Below the pieces are notes generated by a model. The model saw only the letters and a program-made list of their open reading frames with translations, did not search any database and was not told the origin of the DNA. The translations under genes were made by a program, and so were the position numbers. From Saccharothrix obliqua (lineage in GTDB: Bacteria; Actinomycetota; Actinomycetes; Mycobacteriales; Pseudonocardiaceae), in assembly GCF_019375475.1 (NCBI RefSeq), contig NZ_JAHXGQ010000001.1, positions 1,178,001 through 1,242,000 of the forward strand: a stretch of DNA of 64,000 bases. Reading direction: 5' to 3'. This document shows, piece by piece, positions 1 through 8,184 of this stretch. How positions within the stretch are numbered: the stretch's first letter is position 1; each line of letters starts with the position of its first letter.

Positions 1-1
1 C

Positions 2-1219
2 ACCGAGGTGCTGGCCGCGCAGCACGCGCGGTCGCTGCGGGAGCTGCTCGGCGACCTCGCCCGGGCCGGTGAGCTGGGTGGCGCGGAGCACGCGACCAGG
101 GTGGCGTTGCTGACCGGCTCGATGCCCGCCGCGCAGCGGAAGAAGGCGTTGCTGGAGATCGTCACCGGTGAGGCCGGGATCGTGGTCGGCACGCACGCCC
201 TGATCCAGGACAAGGTGGAGTTCGCCGACCTCGGCCTGGTCGTGGTGGACGAGCAGCACCGGTTCGGCGTCGAGCAGCGGGCCGCGCTCAGCGCCCGGCC
301 CGGCGGGTCCACGCCGCACGTGCTGGTGATGACCGCGACCCCGATCCCGCGGACGGTCGCCATGACCGTGTACGGCGACCTGGAGGTGTCCGCGTTGCGC
401 GAGCTGCCGCGGGGGCGTTCGCCGATCAGCACGTCCGTGGTGCCGGTGGCGGAGAAGCCCGCGTGGCTGGACCGGGCGTGGCAGCGCATCCGCGAGGAGG
501 TCGGCAAGGGCCACCAGGTGTACGTGGTGTGCCCGCGCATCGGCGACGGCGAGGCCGAGGACCCGTCCGGCGACGAGCCGCCGAAGGAGGACGGTGCCGA
601 CCGCCGGCCGCCGCTGGCCGTGGTGGACGTGGCGCAGCGCCTGGCCGAGGGCCCGTTGCGCGGCCTGCGGGTGGACGTCCTGCACGGCCGGATGCCGCCG
701 GACGAGAAGGACGCCGTGATGCGGGCGTTCGCCGGCAACGAGGTGCAGGTGCTGGTCGCCACGACCGTGGTCGAGGTCGGCGTGAACGTGCCCAACGCCA
801 CCGTCATGGTGATCATGGACGCGGACCGGTTCGGCGTGAGCCAGCTGCACCAGCTGCGCGGTCGGGTCGGCCGGGGCAGCGCGCCGGGCCTGTGCCTGCT
901 GGTCACCGAGCTGCCCGGGGGCACGCCGACGATGGCGCGGCTGCGCGCGGTCGAGTCCAGCCTGGACGGCTTCGAGCTGGCGCAGCTCGACCTGGAGCTG
1001 CGTCGCGAGGGCGACGTCCTCGGCGCGGCGCAGTCGGGCACGCGGTCGGGGTTGAAGATGCTGTCGCTGTTGCGTGACGAGGACGTGATCGCCGACGCCC
1101 GGGTGGTCGCGCAGCGGGTCGTGGACGACGACCCGGACCTGGACCGGCACCCCGGTCTCGCGTCGCTCGTGCAGGGCCTGCTCGACGCGGAACGGGCGGA
1201 ATACCTGGAGAAGGCATAG
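2..1219 (+). CDS. recG: ATP-dependent DNA helicase RecG, 3' part
   Basis: This is the C-terminal 405 residues of RecG, the branched-DNA helicase that remodels stalled forks and Holliday junctions. The reading frame is open at the left edge of the window, so the wedge domain and Walker A lie outside. Visible motifs in order are the DEQH Walker B box with HRFGVEQR, TATPIPRT (motif III), the YVVCPRI strand of the second RecA fold, and VATTVVEVGVNVPNA followed by QLRGRVGRG (motifs V and VI). The RecG-typical C-terminal region with RREGDVLGAAQSG follows. An acidic insertion (about residues 185-200) separates YVVCPRI from the LHGRMPPDEK strand. The next gene starts 2 bp after the stop, so they are probably co-transcribed. 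Confidence 0.95.
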   Translation, partial: TEVLAAQHARSLRELLGDLARAGELGGAEHATRVALLTGSMPAAQRKKALLEIVTGEAGIVVGTHALIQDKVEFADLGLVVVDEQHRFGVEQRAALSARPGGSTPHVLVMTATPIPRTVAMTVYGDLEVSALRELPRGRSPISTSVVPVAEKPAWLDRAWQRIREEVGKGHQVYVVCPRIGDGEAEDPSGDEPPKEDGADRRPPLAVVDVAQRLAEGPLRGLRVDVLHGRMPPDEKDAVMRAFAGNEVQVLVATTVVEVGVNVPNATVMVIMDADRFGVSQLHQLRGRVGRGSAPGLCLLVTELPGGTPTMARLRAVESSLDGFELAQLDLELRREGDVLGAAQSGTRSGLKMLSLLRDEDVIADARVVAQRVVDDDPDLDRHPGLASLVQGLLDAERAEYLEKA

Positions 1220-1221
1220 CC

Positions 1222-1872
1222 ATGCGCCCACTGTCGCCAGCCCGTGCCCGTGCCCTGGAGATCGCCTACGCGCGCGCCGAGCTGCGGGCGCTGCGGGACG
1301 ACCGGCCCGACGTCCGCGGGATGGTGGTGGAGTCGCTGCTGCCCGCGTGGTTGGCGACGAGGTACCTGGCGGAGCGCAAGAAGGCGGGCGTGCTGATGCT
1401 GGGCGCGGCGCTCGCGTCGTTCGGGGCGAACCTGGGCGCGCCGTGGGGGTACCAGCTCGTGACGGTGCTGCTGCTGGCGTTGGGCGTGGCGACGTCGTGG
1501 GGTGTGCTGGTCGAGGTGCGCGACCGCCGTGCGGAGGCGACGCGGCTGCGTGAGCACGGGCCCGACGAGTACGACACCGCGGTGGCGGCCGGGGTGCGCG
1601 TGACGACCCGGCCGTGGTGGCGCAACCTGCTGGGGCGGTTGCTGGACGTGGCCGTGCTGGTGCTGCCGGTGTTGGCGGCGGTGCGGGCGTGGCGTGACGA
1701 CGGGTGGCCGGCGGGGATCGCCGCGGTGCTGGCCGTGGGGTGCGTGGTGGCGGCGACGGTCTGCTACCTGCGTTCGGCCCGCGAGATCGGCCGTTGGCGG
1801 GCGGATTTCCTGGCGCAGGAGGGTTTGGTGCTGCCGCCGTTGCGACCCGAGTGGCAGGTCCTGGTCGGCTGA
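1222..1872 (+). CDS. Hypothetical multi-pass membrane protein
   Basis: This 216-residue protein is not assigned to a named family. The first 50 residues are Arg/Ala-rich and soluble. Hydrophobic segments follow near residues 55-70, 78-98, 138-158 and 162-185, so about four membrane helices are likely. A charged loop with DRRAEATRLREHG lies between the second and third. The ATG sits 2 bp after the recG stop, so translation is probably coupled to recG. No catalytic motif is visible and the function is unknown. Confidence 0.75.
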   Translation: MRPLSPARARALEIAYARAELRALRDDRPDVRGMVVESLLPAWLATRYLAERKKAGVLMLGAALASFGANLGAPWGYQLVTVLLLALGVATSWGVLVEVRDRRAEATRLREHGPDEYDTAVAAGVRVTTRPWWRNLLGRLLDVAVLVLPVLAAVRAWRDDGWPAGIAAVLAVGCVVAATVCYLRSAREIGRWRADFLAQEGLVLPPLRPEWQVLVG

Positions 1873-1891
1873 GCGGTATCGTCGGCCCACT

Positions 1892-2692
1892 GTGCGCCGT
1901 CTGCTGCTCGCCCTGGTCCCGTTCGCGCTGGTCGCGTGCTCGTCCGGTGAGGCGGCGGCACCGCCGACCACGCCGCCGAAGGGCGACCTGGCCGTGCTGG
2001 CCGAACACGTCGAGCAGCGCCGGTCCGACCTGAAGACGGCCCGGTTCCACACCGAGGGTTTCGCCTCGGACGGTGACGCGACCGAGGTGCGCAGCATCGT
2101 GGACGGCGTGCTGCGCCATGACCCGGACGGCGTCACCGCCGCCATGCGGATGCGCGTCACCACCGGCGGCCAGACCCGTGACATGGACCTGGTGGTCGCC
2201 CGGGACGGTTTGTACGTGCACGTCGAGGGAGCCCCGATGCCCGAGGGCAAGAAGTGGGGCTTCTACTCGCCGCAGAGCGGTGGTGAGGTCGACGCCCTGC
2301 TGCGTGGTTTCGGTCCGAGCGGGAAGGTCGGGGCGGAACTCGACTACGTGCAGCCGCGTGCCGCCCTGATCGCCAACCGCGCGGGCGAGCAGCTGGACGG
2401 CGTCCCGACCACGCGGTACGAGCTGGTGGTGGACCCGATGAAGATGGCGAAGGCCATCGAGGACCCGGACATCCAGCTCCAGCACACGCAACTGGCCGAG
2501 TACGGCGTGACCATCCGCGCGACCGCCTGGGTGGACGACACCTCCGCGCCGCTGAAGGCGGAGTACCGGTTCGAGCTGAACGGCAAGGTGGTCAAGCAGT
2601 CCACCACGCGGTTCAGCGGGTGGGGCGAGCCGGTCGACGTCACCGCCCCGCCGGCGGCCGAGGTCGTGCCGGCCGACCAGCTCCCCAAGTAG
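1892..2692 (+). CDS. LppX/LprAFG-type lipoprotein
   Basis: This is a 266-residue exported lipoprotein. The chosen GTG start gives a short signal peptide (MRRLLLALVPFALVAC) ending in a lipobox, with Cys16 as the predicted lipidated residue. The mature part begins with a Ser/Pro/Thr linker and then has the mixed alpha/beta pattern of the LppX_LprAFG family (stretches such as GVTAAMRMRV, LDGVPTTRYELVVDP and PLKAEYRFELNGKVV). Mycobacterial members such as LprG carry acylated lipids or glycolipids across the periplasm, so an envelope lipid-carrier role is inferred. An in-frame upstream extension exists to 1694 but overlaps the preceding gene and lacks a signal peptide, so it was not used. Confidence 0.85.
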   Translation: MRRLLLALVPFALVACSSGEAAAPPTTPPKGDLAVLAEHVEQRRSDLKTARFHTEGFASDGDATEVRSIVDGVLRHDPDGVTAAMRMRVTTGGQTRDMDLVVARDGLYVHVEGAPMPEGKKWGFYSPQSGGEVDALLRGFGPSGKVGAELDYVQPRAALIANRAGEQLDGVPTTRYELVVDPMKMAKAIEDPDIQLQHTQLAEYGVTIRATAWVDDTSAPLKAEYRFELNGKVVKQSTTRFSGWGEPVDVTAPPAAEVVPADQLPK

Positions 2693-2874
2693 CCGGTGGT
2701 GGCGGCGGACGCCTTGTGGTGATGGCTGTGCGGTTCGCCGGCTTCCAGGGGAAGCGGGTTCCGCGGTCTGGGTGGGTTTTGCGCGCGGACGGACGCGGCC
2801 GGAATGGGTCGAGGCAGGGGACGCTGTTGGTCGCTGCTGCCGGTGGCCCGGTGGGTGTGCTGGGGCCGGTGGGG

Positions 2875-4263
2875 CTACTTCGCCTGGGGGACCGGGAGTT
2901 GCGCGGTCGGCTGTTCGCCGGTCGGGTCGTCGCCTTCGGGGTCCTGAGTCGGCGTGGTGGTCGGTTCGGCGTCCACGGCGGCCAGGTCCAGGGGCGCCAG
3001 CGTGGCGACCGCTCGTCGGACGGCCTCCTGGGCCGCGGTGAACTGCTCGGTCAGGGCCTGGTGCGCCGAGTGCATCTCGGTGAGCTTGCGCTCCGCGGCG
3101 GTGATGCGGCGGTCGGCGTGGGCGTCCGCGTCGGCGATCGTCTGCTCCGCCTTGGCGTTCGCCTCGGTGACGGTCTGCTCGGCCTTCGCGTCCGCGTCCG
3201 CGATGGTTCGCTCGGCCTTGGTGTTCGCGTCCGCGATGGTCTGTTCGGCCTTGGCGTTCGCCTCGGCCACCGTCTGCTCTGCCCTGGCGTTCGCCTCGGT
3301 GACGGTCTGCTCGGCCTTGGCGTCGGCCTCGGTGACGGTCTGCTTGGCCTTCTCGTCGGCCTCGGTGGTGGTCTTCTCCGCGTACGCGTTGGCGTCGGCG
3401 ACGGCCTTCTCCGCCTTGGCCAGCGCCTCCGACTCCAGTTCGGCGACCTGCTTCGCCGACTCGGCCTTCAGCGCGTCGACCTCGGCCCGCGCCTGCTCCA
3501 GCAGCTTCGCCGCCTGGGCCTTGGCCTCCACCACGTGTGCCTCGTGCTCCTTGCGGAGCGTGGTGCGGAGTTCGTCGTACTCCTTGTCCAAGTCGTCGTG
3601 GTAGCCCTTGTACTTGGCGTCCAGCTCGACGCGGCGGGCGTCGAGGGCGGCTACCTTGGCCTCGTGGTCGGCGGCGGCGCGTTCGCGTTCCGCGGTCGCC
3701 TCGGCGACCAGTGCCTCGTGCTCCGCGGACAGCTTGGCCCGCAGCTCCTCGTGCGACCGCTCCAACTCCGCGCGGCGGTCCTGGTACTGCTGCTCCAGCT
3801 CGGCGGCGCGCTGCTGGTGGCGGGACTCCAACTGCTTGCGGCGCTCCTCCAGCTCGCCCATGGCCCGCTGGTGGGCGGCACGGCCCTCGGCGGCGAACCG
3901 CTCGGCCTCGGCCCTGGTGGCGTTCGCCTGGTCGACCGCGGCCTGGCGGATGTCGGCGATCTCCTCCTCGGCGAGGGTCATCATCACCTGGACGCGCTCG
4001 GTGACGTTGGAGGCGTTGACCGGGCTGTTGGCGAGGCTCGTCAGCTGGGACTTGACCTTGTCCAGCTCGGCGCGGGTGCTGTTGAGCGCCTTGGTCAGCT
4101 CGGTCACCTGGGCCACGGCCGCGTCGCGTGATCTCGTGGAGTTCTTGAGGTCGAACTCGAGACGTGTCACGCGCTCGTTGACCTGCCGCTGGTTGTAACC
4201 GCGCAGAACAACGTCGAAGTGGGTGCGGGCAGCAGGCTGCCCAGTCCCTTCAGCCCCGGCCAT
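2875..4263 (-). CDS. DivIVA-like hendecad coiled-coil protein
   Basis: This 462-residue protein is almost entirely predicted coiled coil. Residues 15-40 (FDVVLRGYNQRQVNERVTRL) resemble the N-terminal membrane-binding motif of DivIVA-type polar proteins. A long Glu/Arg/Ala-rich coil follows, then ten 11-residue repeats at about residues 284-393 of the type AEQTVTEANAK. The tail is acidic and Pro/Thr-rich. Hendecad coils of this kind are found in the Streptomyces polar-growth proteins Scy and FilP, so a cytoskeletal or polarisome role is inferred rather than shown. The gene is convergent with the lipoprotein gene. A LexA box lies 142 bp upstream of its start. Confidence 0.8.
   Translation of the reverse strand: MAGAEGTGQPAARTHFDVVLRGYNQRQVNERVTRLEFDLKNSTRSRDAAVAQVTELTKALNSTRAELDKVKSQLTSLANSPVNASNVTERVQVMMTLAEEEIADIRQAAVDQANATRAEAERFAAEGRAAHQRAMGELEERRKQLESRHQQRAAELEQQYQDRRAELERSHEELRAKLSAEHEALVAEATAERERAAADHEAKVAALDARRVELDAKYKGYHDDLDKEYDELRTTLRKEHEAHVVEAKAQAAKLLEQARAEVDALKAESAKQVAELESEALAKAEKAVADANAYAEKTTTEADEKAKQTVTEADAKAEQTVTEANARAEQTVAEANAKAEQTIADANTKAERTIADADAKAEQTVTEANAKAEQTIADADAHADRRITAAERKLTEMHSAHQALTEQFTAAQEAVRRAVATLAPLDLAAVDAEPTTTPTQDPEGDDPTGEQPTAQLPVPQAK
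3085..3414 (-). repeat. 33-bp tandem coding repeats (hendecads)
   Basis: About ten imperfect 33-bp units each encode an 11-residue hendecad (AEQTVTEANAK, AEQTIADANTK, AERTIADADAK and similar). On the plus strand they read as recurring tggcgttcgcctcggtgac-like blocks. They stay in frame throughout the coiled-coil gene and keep hydrophobic residues at fixed positions, so selection acts on the protein. Copy number could vary by slippage. Confidence 0.85.
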
Positions 4264-4684
4264 GCACCCAACCCTACCGAGAAGTCGACACGGTCCGTCA
4301 CCCGATACAGCGAACGCAGTGTAACGGCTCGGTGATCGTCCGCTCCTGACGATGACACCGCCACCAGTGGTGGGAGGTACTCAGACCTGCGACGTTGCGT
4401 CTATTCGAACACGTGTTCGAGCGTGCCGCAAGTCGCTCGAAGGGGTGAACGAGCGTGAACTCACCGGAACGTCCACGGCCGGGAGTGTGAGCACTTCGGC
4501 AGAGAGGTGCGCCGGGCGGTCCGGCAAGGGACAATCCTCGGGTCGTCCCGGGTGGCGCAGCCCTTGACCGGATGAGTGAACGATCACGATGACGTCCGTC
4601 ACGTGAGATGGAACTCCCGAGGGGCGGGACGTGCACGGTAGCGTGCCTTGATTGACCGCCGAGTGACCTGGGAGGGAACGCCGA
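4264..4684. other. Intergenic region between coiled-coil gene and pyc
   Basis: This 421-bp divergent spacer holds promoters for both flanking genes. It contains a perfect LexA box (4405-4420). A weak minus-strand -10-like element (TTACACT when read on that strand) sits about 55 bp before the coiled-coil gene, and a Shine-Dalgarno GGGAGGG lies just before pyc. A 40-codon GTG ORF (4445-4567) preceded by GAAGGG lies 25 bp after the LexA box. Its coding status cannot be judged, so it is not called. Confidence 0.7.
4405..4420. promoter_or_regulatory. LexA (SOS) box
   Basis: The sequence TCGAACACGTGTTCGA is a perfect 16-bp palindrome. It matches the actinobacterial LexA consensus TCGAAC-N4-GTTCGA at all 12 defined positions. 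It lies 142 bp upstream of the DivIVA-like gene (minus strand) and 264 bp upstream of pyc (plus strand). Which promoter it controls is not clear from sequence alone. Confidence 0.75.
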
Positions 4685-7600
4685 ATGTTCCGCAAGGTTC
4701 TTGTCGCCAACCGCGGCGAGATCGCGATCCGGGCTTTTCGCGCTGCCTATGAGCTGGGCGCCGGCACGGTTGCCGTCTTCCCCCACGAGGACCGGAATTC
4801 GCTGCACCGGCTGAAGGCCGACGAGTCCTACGAGATCGGCGAGCCCGGTCACCCGGTGCGCGCCTACCTGTCCGTGGAGGAGATCATCAAGGCCGCGCGC
4901 AAGGCGGGCGCGGACGCGGTCTACCCCGGTTACGGCTTCCTGTCGGAGAACCCGGAACTCGCCAAGGCGTGCGCCGAGGCCGGGATCACGTTCGTCGGCC
5001 CGCCCGCCGACGTGCTGGAGCTGACCGGCAACAAGGCGCGCGCCATCGCCGCCGCCCGCGAGGCGGGCCTGCCGGTGCTCAGGTCGAGCCAACCGTCCAG
5101 CGACATCGACACCCTGCTGGCCGCCGCCGAGGACATCGACTTCCCGGTGTTCGTGAAGGCCGTCGCGGGCGGTGGTGGCCGCGGTATGCGCAAGGTGGAC
5201 GAGCCCGCCGCGCTGCGCGAGGCGCTGGAAGCGGCCTCCCGCGAGGCGGAGTCCGCGTTCGGCGACCCGACCGTGTTCCTGGAGCAGGCCGTGGTGGAAC
5301 CCCGCCACATCGAGGTGCAGATCCTCGCCGACGGCGAGGGCCACGTGATGCACCTGTTCGAGCGCGACTGCTCGGTGCAGCGCCGGCACCAGAAGGTCAT
5401 CGAGATCGCGCCCGCCCCGAACCTGTCGCCGGAGCTGCGCGAGCGGATCTGCGGCGACGCCGTGCGGTTCGCCCGCCACATCGGCTACCGCAACGCGGGC
5501 ACCGTCGAGTTCCTGCTCGACCCCAACGGCAACTACGTCTTCATCGAGATGAACCCCCGCATCCAGGTGGAGCACACGGTCACCGAAGAGGTCACCGACG
5601 TCGACCTGGTGCAGTCCCAGATGCGCATCGCGTCCGGCGAGACCCTGGACGACCTCGGCCTCAGCCAGGACACCGTGCAACTGCGCGGCGCGGCCCTCCA
5701 GTGCCGCATCACCACCGAGGACCCGGCCAACGGGTTCCGCCCCGACACGGGCATGATCAGCGCCTACCGCTCGCCCGGCGGCTCCGGCATCCGGCTGGAC
5801 GGCGGCACGACCGGCGCGGGCACCGCGATCGGCGCGCACTTCGACTCCATGCTGGTGAAGCTGACCTGCCGCGGTCGCACGTTCTCCGCCGCCGTCGCCC
5901 GCGCCCGCCGCGCGGTCGCCGAGTTCCGCATCCGGGGCGTGTCCACGAACATCCCGTTCCTCCAGGCGGTGCTGGACGACCCGGACTTCTACGAGGGCCG
6001 CGTCACCACGTCGTTCATCGAGAAGCGGCCCCACCTGCTGACCGCCCGGCACTCCGCCGACCGCGGCACGCGGATGCTGACGTACCTGGCGGACGTGACG
6101 GTGAACAAGCCGAACGGCCCGCGCCCGTCCGCCGTGGACCCCAAGGACAAGCTGCCCGTCATCGACCTGGCCGCCGAACCGCCCGCCGGGTCCAGGCAGA
6201 AGCTCACCGAACTCGGGCCGGAGGGCTTCGCGCGGTGGCTGCGCGAGTCCAAGACCCTCGCCGTCACCGACACCACGTTCCGCGACGCGCACCAGTCGCT
6301 GTTGGCGACCCGTGTGCGCACCAAGGACCTGTTGGCCGTCGCGCCGCACGTGGCGCGCATGACGCCGCAACTGCTGTCGTTGGAGGCGTGGGGCGGCGCG
6401 ACTTACGACGTGGCGCTGCGCTTCCTCGCCGAAGACCCGTGGGAACGGCTCGCCGCGCTGCGGGAGGCCGTGCCCAACATCACCCTCCAGATGCTGCTGC
6501 GCGGCCGGAACACGGTGGGCTACACGCCGTACCCGGAGGCGGTGACCACCGCGTTCGTCGAGGAGGCCACCAAGACCGGCATCGACATCTTCCGCATCTT
6601 CGACGCCCTCAACGACGTCGAGCAGATGCGGCCCGCCATCGAGGCCGTGCGCGAGACCGGGACGGCCGTCGCCGAGGTGGCCCTGTGCTACACGGCCGAC
6701 CTGTCCGACCCGGAGGAGCGCCTCTACACGCTCGACTACTACCTGAAGCTGGCCGAGCAGATCGTGGGCGCGGGCGCGCACGTGCTGGCCGTGAAGGACA
6801 TGGCGGGCCTGCTGCGCCCGCCCGCCGCGGCACGGCTCATCACCGCGCTGCGCAAGGAGTTCGACCTCCCCGTGCACCTGCACACGCACGACACGGCGGG
6901 CGGCCAGCTCGCGACGTACCTCGCGGCCATCCAGTCCGGTGTGGACGCGGTGGACGGCGCGGCGGCGTCCATGGCGGGCACCACGTCGCAGCCGCCGCTG
7001 TCGGCGATCGTCGCGGCCACCGACCACACCGAGCACGCCACCGGGCTGGACCTCCGGGCGGTGTGCGACCTGGAGCCGTACTGGGAGGCCGTGCGCAAGG
7101 TGTACGCGCCGTTCGAGTCCGGCATCCCCGGTCCCACCGGCCGCGTGTACCGCCACGAGATCCCCGGCGGGCAGCTGTCCAACCTGCGCACCCAGGCGGT
7201 CGCGCTCGGCCTCGGGCAGAAGTTCGAGGAGATCGAGGCCATGTACGCCGCGGCCGACCGCATCCTGGGTCGGCTGGTGAAGGTGACGCCGTCCTCCAAG
7301 GTGGTCGGCGACCTGGCGCTGCACCTGGTCGGCGCGGGCGTGTCGCCGGAGGACTTCGAGGCGGAGCCGAACCGGTTCGACATCCCCGCCTCGGTCGTCG
7401 GGTTCCTGTCCGGCGAGCTGGGCGACCCGCCCGGCGGCTGGCCGGAGCCGTTCCGCACCAAGGCGTTGCAGGGGCGCACCGCGCCCAAGCGCGTCGCCGA
7501 GCTGACGCCGGAGGACGAGGAGGGCCTGGTGCGGTCGCGCCGCGCCACCCTCAACCGCCTGCTGTTCCCCGCGCCGACCAAGGAGTTCCTGGCGCATCGC

Positions 7601-8062
7601 GAGGCGTACGGCGACACGAGCGTGCTGCGGAGCAAGGACTTCTTCTACGGCCTGCGACCGGGTGAGGAGTATTCGGTCGACCTGGAGCCGGGCGTCCGGC
7701 TGCTGATCGGGCTGGAGGCCATCGGCGAGGCCGACGAGCGCGGTATGCGGACCGTGATGGCGACGCTGAACGGGCAGCTGCGGCCGATCCAGGTGCGCGA
7801 CCGGTCCATCGCGGCCGAGGTGCCGGTGGCGGAGAAGGCCGACCGGGGCAACCCGGACCACGTCGCCGCGCCGTTCGCGGGCGTGGTCACGCCCAACGTC
7901 GAGGAGGGCGAGCAGGTCGACGCCGGCCAGACGGTGGCGACCATCGAGGCCATGAAGATGGAGGCCGCGATCACCGCGCCGAGGGCGGGCGTGGTCAAGC
8001 GCCTCGCCGTGGGCGGCGTGCAGCAGGTGGAGGGCGGCGACCTGCTGATCGTCCTGGACTGA
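4685..8062 (+). CDS. pyc: Pyruvate carboxylase
   Basis: This 1125-residue, full-length single-chain pyruvate carboxylase makes oxaloacetate from pyruvate, bicarbonate and ATP in an anaplerotic step. Domain order is biotin carboxylase (about 1-450, ATP-grasp glycine loop GGGGRGMRKV near 162, EMNPRIQVEHTVTEE), carboxyltransferase (from DTTFRDAHQSL near 529, metal ligands in HLHTHDTAG near 732), the allosteric/PYC_OADA region, and a biotinyl domain with AMKME, where Lys1091 should carry biotin. The ATG is preceded by GGGAGGG at good spacing. A strong hairpin follows the gene, so it is probably monocistronic. In organisms with a glyoxylate shunt (see malate synthase at 30 kb) the enzyme feeds the TCA cycle. 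Confidence 0.97.
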   Translation: MFRKVLVANRGEIAIRAFRAAYELGAGTVAVFPHEDRNSLHRLKADESYEIGEPGHPVRAYLSVEEIIKAARKAGADAVYPGYGFLSENPELAKACAEAGITFVGPPADVLELTGNKARAIAAAREAGLPVLRSSQPSSDIDTLLAAAEDIDFPVFVKAVAGGGGRGMRKVDEPAALREALEAASREAESAFGDPTVFLEQAVVEPRHIEVQILADGEGHVMHLFERDCSVQRRHQKVIEIAPAPNLSPELRERICGDAVRFARHIGYRNAGTVEFLLDPNGNYVFIEMNPRIQVEHTVTEEVTDVDLVQSQMRIASGETLDDLGLSQDTVQLRGAALQCRITTEDPANGFRPDTGMISAYRSPGGSGIRLDGGTTGAGTAIGAHFDSMLVKLTCRGRTFSAAVARARRAVAEFRIRGVSTNIPFLQAVLDDPDFYEGRVTTSFIEKRPHLLTARHSADRGTRMLTYLADVTVNKPNGPRPSAVDPKDKLPVIDLAAEPPAGSRQKLTELGPEGFARWLRESKTLAVTDTTFRDAHQSLLATRVRTKDLLAVAPHVARMTPQLLSLEAWGGATYDVALRFLAEDPWERLAALREAVPNITLQMLLRGRNTVGYTPYPEAVTTAFVEEATKTGIDIFRIFDALNDVEQMRPAIEAVRETGTAVAEVALCYTADLSDPEERLYTLDYYLKLAEQIVGAGAHVLAVKDMAGLLRPPAAARLITALRKEFDLPVHLHTHDTAGGQLATYLAAIQSGVDAVDGAAASMAGTTSQPPLSAIVAATDHTEHATGLDLRAVCDLEPYWEAVRKVYAPFESGIPGPTGRVYRHEIPGGQLSNLRTQAVALGLGQKFEEIEAMYAAADRILGRLVKVTPSSKVVGDLALHLVGAGVSPEDFEAEPNRFDIPASVVGFLSGELGDPPGGWPEPFRTKALQGRTAPKRVAELTPEDEEGLVRSRRATLNRLLFPAPTKEFLAHREAYGDTSVLRSKDFFYGLRPGEEYSVDLEPGVRLLIGLEAIGEADERGMRTVMATLNGQLRPIQVRDRSIAAEVPVAEKADRGNPDHVAAPFAGVVTPNVEEGEQVDAGQTVATIEAMKMEAAITAPRAGVVKRLAVGGVQQVEGGDLLIVLD

Positions 8063-8075
8063 CCGCTCCTGGTCG

Positions 8076-8116
8076 GCCGCGGGCCGGGTGTCCCCTCGGG
8101 GCGCCCGGCCCGCGGC
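8076..8116 (+). terminator. Hairpin terminator after pyc
   Basis: Perfect 13-bp arms (GCCGCGGGCCGGG and its complement CCCGGCCCGCGGC) flank a short loop that can itself pair (CCCC/GGGG). It starts 13 bp after the pyc stop. There is no T-run, as is usual for hairpin terminators in high-GC actinomycetes. Confidence 0.7.
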
Positions 8117-8184
8117 GGTTCACCCGACCGGTCGATCAACCGGGCCTCGGGAACCGGTTGCCGGCCGAAGCCGTTGGAGGAGCC

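Noticed and set aside
3085..3414. Tandem repeats suggestive of a CRISPR or satellite array
   Set aside because: Units are 33 bp with no spacers, stay in frame and encode a regular hendecad coiled coil.
4445..4567. 40-codon ORF after the LexA box as a firm gene
   Set aside because: It has a plausible start and ribosome-binding site, but the Ser/Gly/Arg composition gives no coding evidence. It is mentioned only as a candidate target.
4298..7861. 1187-codon open frame on the minus strand opposite pyc
   Set aside because: It is antisense to a full-length pyruvate carboxylase gene. Its sequence is His/Arg/Gly/Val low complexity with no domain, the usual by-product of GC-rich third positions.
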